A stretch of DNA of 6,992 bases from an uncultured Selenomonas sp. (GTDB lineage Bacteria > Bacillota > Negativicutes > Selenomonadales > Selenomonadaceae): positions 1 through 6,992 of the forward strand of contig CALYVJ010000082.1 of assembly GCA_945494195.1 (NCBI GenBank), in the 5' to 3' direction. The translations under genes were made by a program, and so were the position numbers. Numbering within the stretch: the stretch's first letter is position 1; each line of letters starts with the position of its first letter. The notes under the pieces are model-generated. The model worked only from the letters and a program-made list of their open reading frames with translations, ran no database searches and was not told the DNA's origin. Below are positions 5,465 through 6,992 of the stretch, in pieces.

Positions 5465-6765
5465 GATGGGCAGATTTTAATAAAGCCGATAAGACCCTGC
5501 TGCTGGCTTTGCTGATATTTTTCCTGGCGTTAGTGCTGCATTTGAATTATCCGGATAAGGTGCTGGCGAATGGTTTCCTGTTCTGCACCGAAGCAGCTTT
5601 GGTGGGCGGCATTGCTGATTGGTTTGCCGTGACGGCTATTTTCCGCAGGCCTTTGGGGGTTCCATATCATACGGCTATTTTACCGCGCCGCCGGCAGTCG
5701 TTCATCGATGCATCCGTGACGATGGTGCAGCGGGAGTTCTTTTCCCGGCGCAAGGTGTTCCGTCATTTGGAGCGGCTGCATCTGATGCCAATGCTGTTGG
5801 GATGGCTGGCGGAACCGGAGACTGAGAATCGTCTGGTCCTGCAGCTGGTCCATTATGCGCGGGATTTTTTGTTTCAGCAGGACGCACGAGGGCAGGTGAA
5901 AGTGATAGCGGATAGATTCCGCAGTACTTTGGAGACGCTGGAACCAGAACCCTTCTTTGCCCTTTGGGGCGGTTGGTTGCGGCAGTCGGGGAAAGATAAG
6001 GAATTCCTGAGCCGTGTGGCAATATATCTCCGTGCCCGGGCAGCCACAGAGGATACCTGCCGCGCCTTGGCAGAAATGTTTGAGCACTACGGTGAGGAGA
6101 AGGTACAGGACAATTCGTTGGGGGCTTTTCTGATGGGGCTGGCCAAGGCGGTAGATCTCGTCAATTACGAGGAGGCTGCTAAACTCGTGCAGCAGCAGAT
6201 TTTGGTGATGCTTGATGACCTGGCGGCGAAGGATTCCGGTTTACAGCGGGAGCTTTTGGCTCTGTTTTACGAGAAGGCGGCCGAACTCAATCAGGAGCCG
6301 GCCTTTCATCAGTTAGTTCATGAACTGAAAGACCGGCTCGTCAAGGACTTGCCGCTAGAGGCGGCTGTTTTCCGGACCCTCGACCATCTGCATCGTCATT
6401 TTGCGGCCGACAAGGCGCGGTATGTTGATCCGCTTTCGGAGCATATGCCAACGCTTAGAACACGGATGGAGGAAATCCTGCGCGGTGAGTACCGGCGCAT
6501 GCTGAAGCTCGTGGAATCCGATGAACTGCTTCGCCGTTCTATTGGTCATTTTCTCTATGACCTCATTGCACGCACCGCGCTACATGCCCAGACCCTTGTA
6601 GGTGTCATTGTCGCGAATGTTTTGTCGCGGCTTACCGATGAACAGCTCAATCATCTGGTCTATGATAAGGTGGAACCGGACCTATTGTGGATTCGCATGA
6701 ATGGTTCAATCGTCGGGGCGGGAATTGGATTGGTGTTGTTTTTCCTTATGGTATGTTTGAGCTAA
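5461..6765 (+). CDS. DUF445 family membrane protein, second paralogue
   Basis: Predicted inner-membrane protein of 434 residues, a diverged paralogue of the gene before it. A strong hydrophobic helix (about 12-28) is followed by a second apolar segment (about 35-61) with the family motif GGIADWFAVTAIF (49-61, D53-W54-F55) and RPLG. The central 300 or so residues are charged and helical, with little obvious identity to the neighbour. The C-terminus repeats the signature IRMNGSIVGAGIG (411-423) and a last membrane helix (about 416-433). The start is set at ATG 5461, which overlaps the upstream TGA as ATGA and has AAAGGA (5445-5450) 10 nt upstream. An in-frame GTG at 5452 would add three residues but sits too close to that site. 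The overlap implies coupled translation and suggests the two proteins work in similar amounts, possibly together. Function unknown. Confidence 0.87.
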   Translation: MRWADFNKADKTLLLALLIFFLALVLHLNYPDKVLANGFLFCTEAALVGGIADWFAVTAIFRRPLGVPYHTAILPRRRQSFIDASVTMVQREFFSRRKVFRHLERLHLMPMLLGWLAEPETENRLVLQLVHYARDFLFQQDARGQVKVIADRFRSTLETLEPEPFFALWGGWLRQSGKDKEFLSRVAIYLRARAATEDTCRALAEMFEHYGEEKVQDNSLGAFLMGLAKAVDLVNYEEAAKLVQQQILVMLDDLAAKDSGLQRELLALFYEKAAELNQEPAFHQLVHELKDRLVKDLPLEAAVFRTLDHLHRHFAADKARYVDPLSEHMPTLRTRMEEILRGEYRRMLKLVESDELLRRSIGHFLYDLIARTALHAQTLVGVIVANVLSRLTDEQLNHLVYDKVEPDLLWIRMNGSIVGAGIGLVLFFLMVCLS

Positions 6766-6793
6766 ACAAATGTCTTTAAAAACGTTGAATAGA

Positions 6794-6823
6794 TTGACAA
6801 TTTTTCTAGGTTGTTAATTTCAT
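6794..6823 (+). promoter_or_regulatory. Possible promoter of the right-end gene
   Basis: A perfect -35 box TTGACA (6794-6799) is present, but the -10 is poor: TTTCAT (6818-6823) at an 18-bp spacing is the best candidate, with four of six matches. It lies 28 bp after the second DUF445 stop. No strong terminator is seen between them, so read-through from the galU operon is also possible. Confidence 0.4.
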
Positions 6824-6845
6824 TCTCCAACGGCAGAATGGAGAA
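6823..6845. repeat. 7-9-7 inverted repeat in the right-end leader
   Basis: TTCTCCA (6823-6829) and TGGAGAA (6839-6845) form a perfect inverted repeat around a 9-bp spacer. An overlapping alternative pairing, CATTCT (6821-6826) with AGAATG (6835-6840), excludes the first. There is no T run after it, so it is not a classical terminator. It could be an operator or an RNA hairpin. Confidence 0.55.
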
Positions 6846-6849
6846 CAGG

Positions 6850-6891
6850 ATGCCCACATATAAGGAGATAGCAGGTGAGGCCGGCGTATGA
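6850..6891 (+). CDS. Possible 13-codon upstream ORF
   Basis: ATG 6850 opens a 13-codon frame, MPTYKEIAGEAGV, ending at TGA 6889-6891. GGAG (6840-6843) lies 6 nt upstream, within the inverted repeat. The peptide resembles the first residues of a LacI-type helix-turn-helix (pattern K-x-IA-x-EAGV) but stops where the recognition helix should begin. It shares its frame with the next gene. It could be a leader peptide, a regulator remnant or chance. Confidence 0.25.
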   Translation: MPTYKEIAGEAGV

Positions 6892-6918
6892 CTGTATATT
6901 CGGAGGAGGATGGATTTT

Positions 6919-6992
6919 ATGTTTCAGAAAACTGATTTTTGGGTTGGGTTGGCTGGAGGTGCTGTCGCTGGTTTTTCGGGGTATCGTTTGAT
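6919..6992 (+). CDS. Glycine-rich membrane-anchored protein, N-terminus only
   Basis: Only the first 24 codons are present before the window ends. They read MFQKTDFWVGLAGGAVAGF and continue with SGYRL. This is a glycine- and alanine-rich apolar helix of the kind found at the start of small membrane-anchored proteins (YtxH-like or similar), but the family cannot be assigned from this fragment. ATG 6919 is preferred because GGAGGAGG (6902-6909) lies 9 nt upstream. An in-frame ATG at 6910 directly abuts that site. A competing frame from GTG 6875, behind AAGGAG (6862-6867), gives a 38-residue hydrophobic peptide and is judged less likely. Confidence 0.6.
   Translation, partial: MFQKTDFWVGLAGGAVAGFSGYRL

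Noticed and set aside
6768..6805. Terminator after the second DUF445 gene
   Set aside because: AAATGTC (6768-6774) can pair with GACAATTT (6796-6803) only with a bulge and a 21-nt loop, giving a weak AT-rich stem before five T residues. Too weak to call, and it overlaps the TTGACA box.
6875..6991. 38-codon ORF from GTG 6875 behind AAGGAG
   Set aside because: The ribosome site spacing is good, but the peptide is a different-frame reading of the glycine-rich gene that has the stronger GGAGGAGG site and a more natural protein start.

Overview
The window most likely comes from a Negativicutes bacterium (a diderm Firmicute, Selenomonas-like). This is inferred from strong AGGAGG-type ribosome binding sites, a mid-GC genome with low-GC Firmicutes-style control elements (sigma-A promoter plus CIRCE), and the flavour of the HtpG, GalU and DUF445 proteins. 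No rRNA or marker gene is present to confirm it. All genes seen are on the + strand. No mobile element, CRISPR array, tRNA or rRNA was recognised.

Layout. At 40-237 lies a 65-residue uncharacterised protein gene. A 126-bp gap follows, with a sigma-A promoter (256-284), a perfect CIRCE operator (297-323) and a GAAAAGG motif (344-350) ahead of htpG (364-2328), the bacterial Hsp90. A rho-independent terminator (2353-2381) closes that unit. A nitroreductase-family flavoprotein gene with an unusual N-terminal extension (2434-3180) stands alone and ends in its own strong terminator (3187-3227).

From about 3293 a second transcription unit begins: galU (UTP-glucose-1-phosphate uridylyltransferase, 3340-4215), followed after 10 bp by a UUG-started DUF445 membrane protein gene (4226-5464). 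A second, paralogous DUF445 gene (5461-6765) overlaps the first by an ATGA junction. The tight spacing implies one operon and translational coupling of the two DUF445 genes. GalU makes UDP-glucose for envelope polysaccharides. The DUF445 proteins have no established biochemical role, so a shared envelope function is an inference from context only.

The last 227 bp (6766-6992) hold a 153-bp leader and the first codons of a glycine-rich membrane protein cut by the window edge. The leader has a TTGACA box, a 7-9-7 inverted repeat with an overlapping alternative pairing, and a 13-codon ORF resembling the start of a LacI-type helix-turn-helix.

Most of the window is ordinary housekeeping sequence. 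The parts most worth a second look are the galU-DUF445-DUF445 operon, the stacked control signals before htpG, and the leader at the right end.
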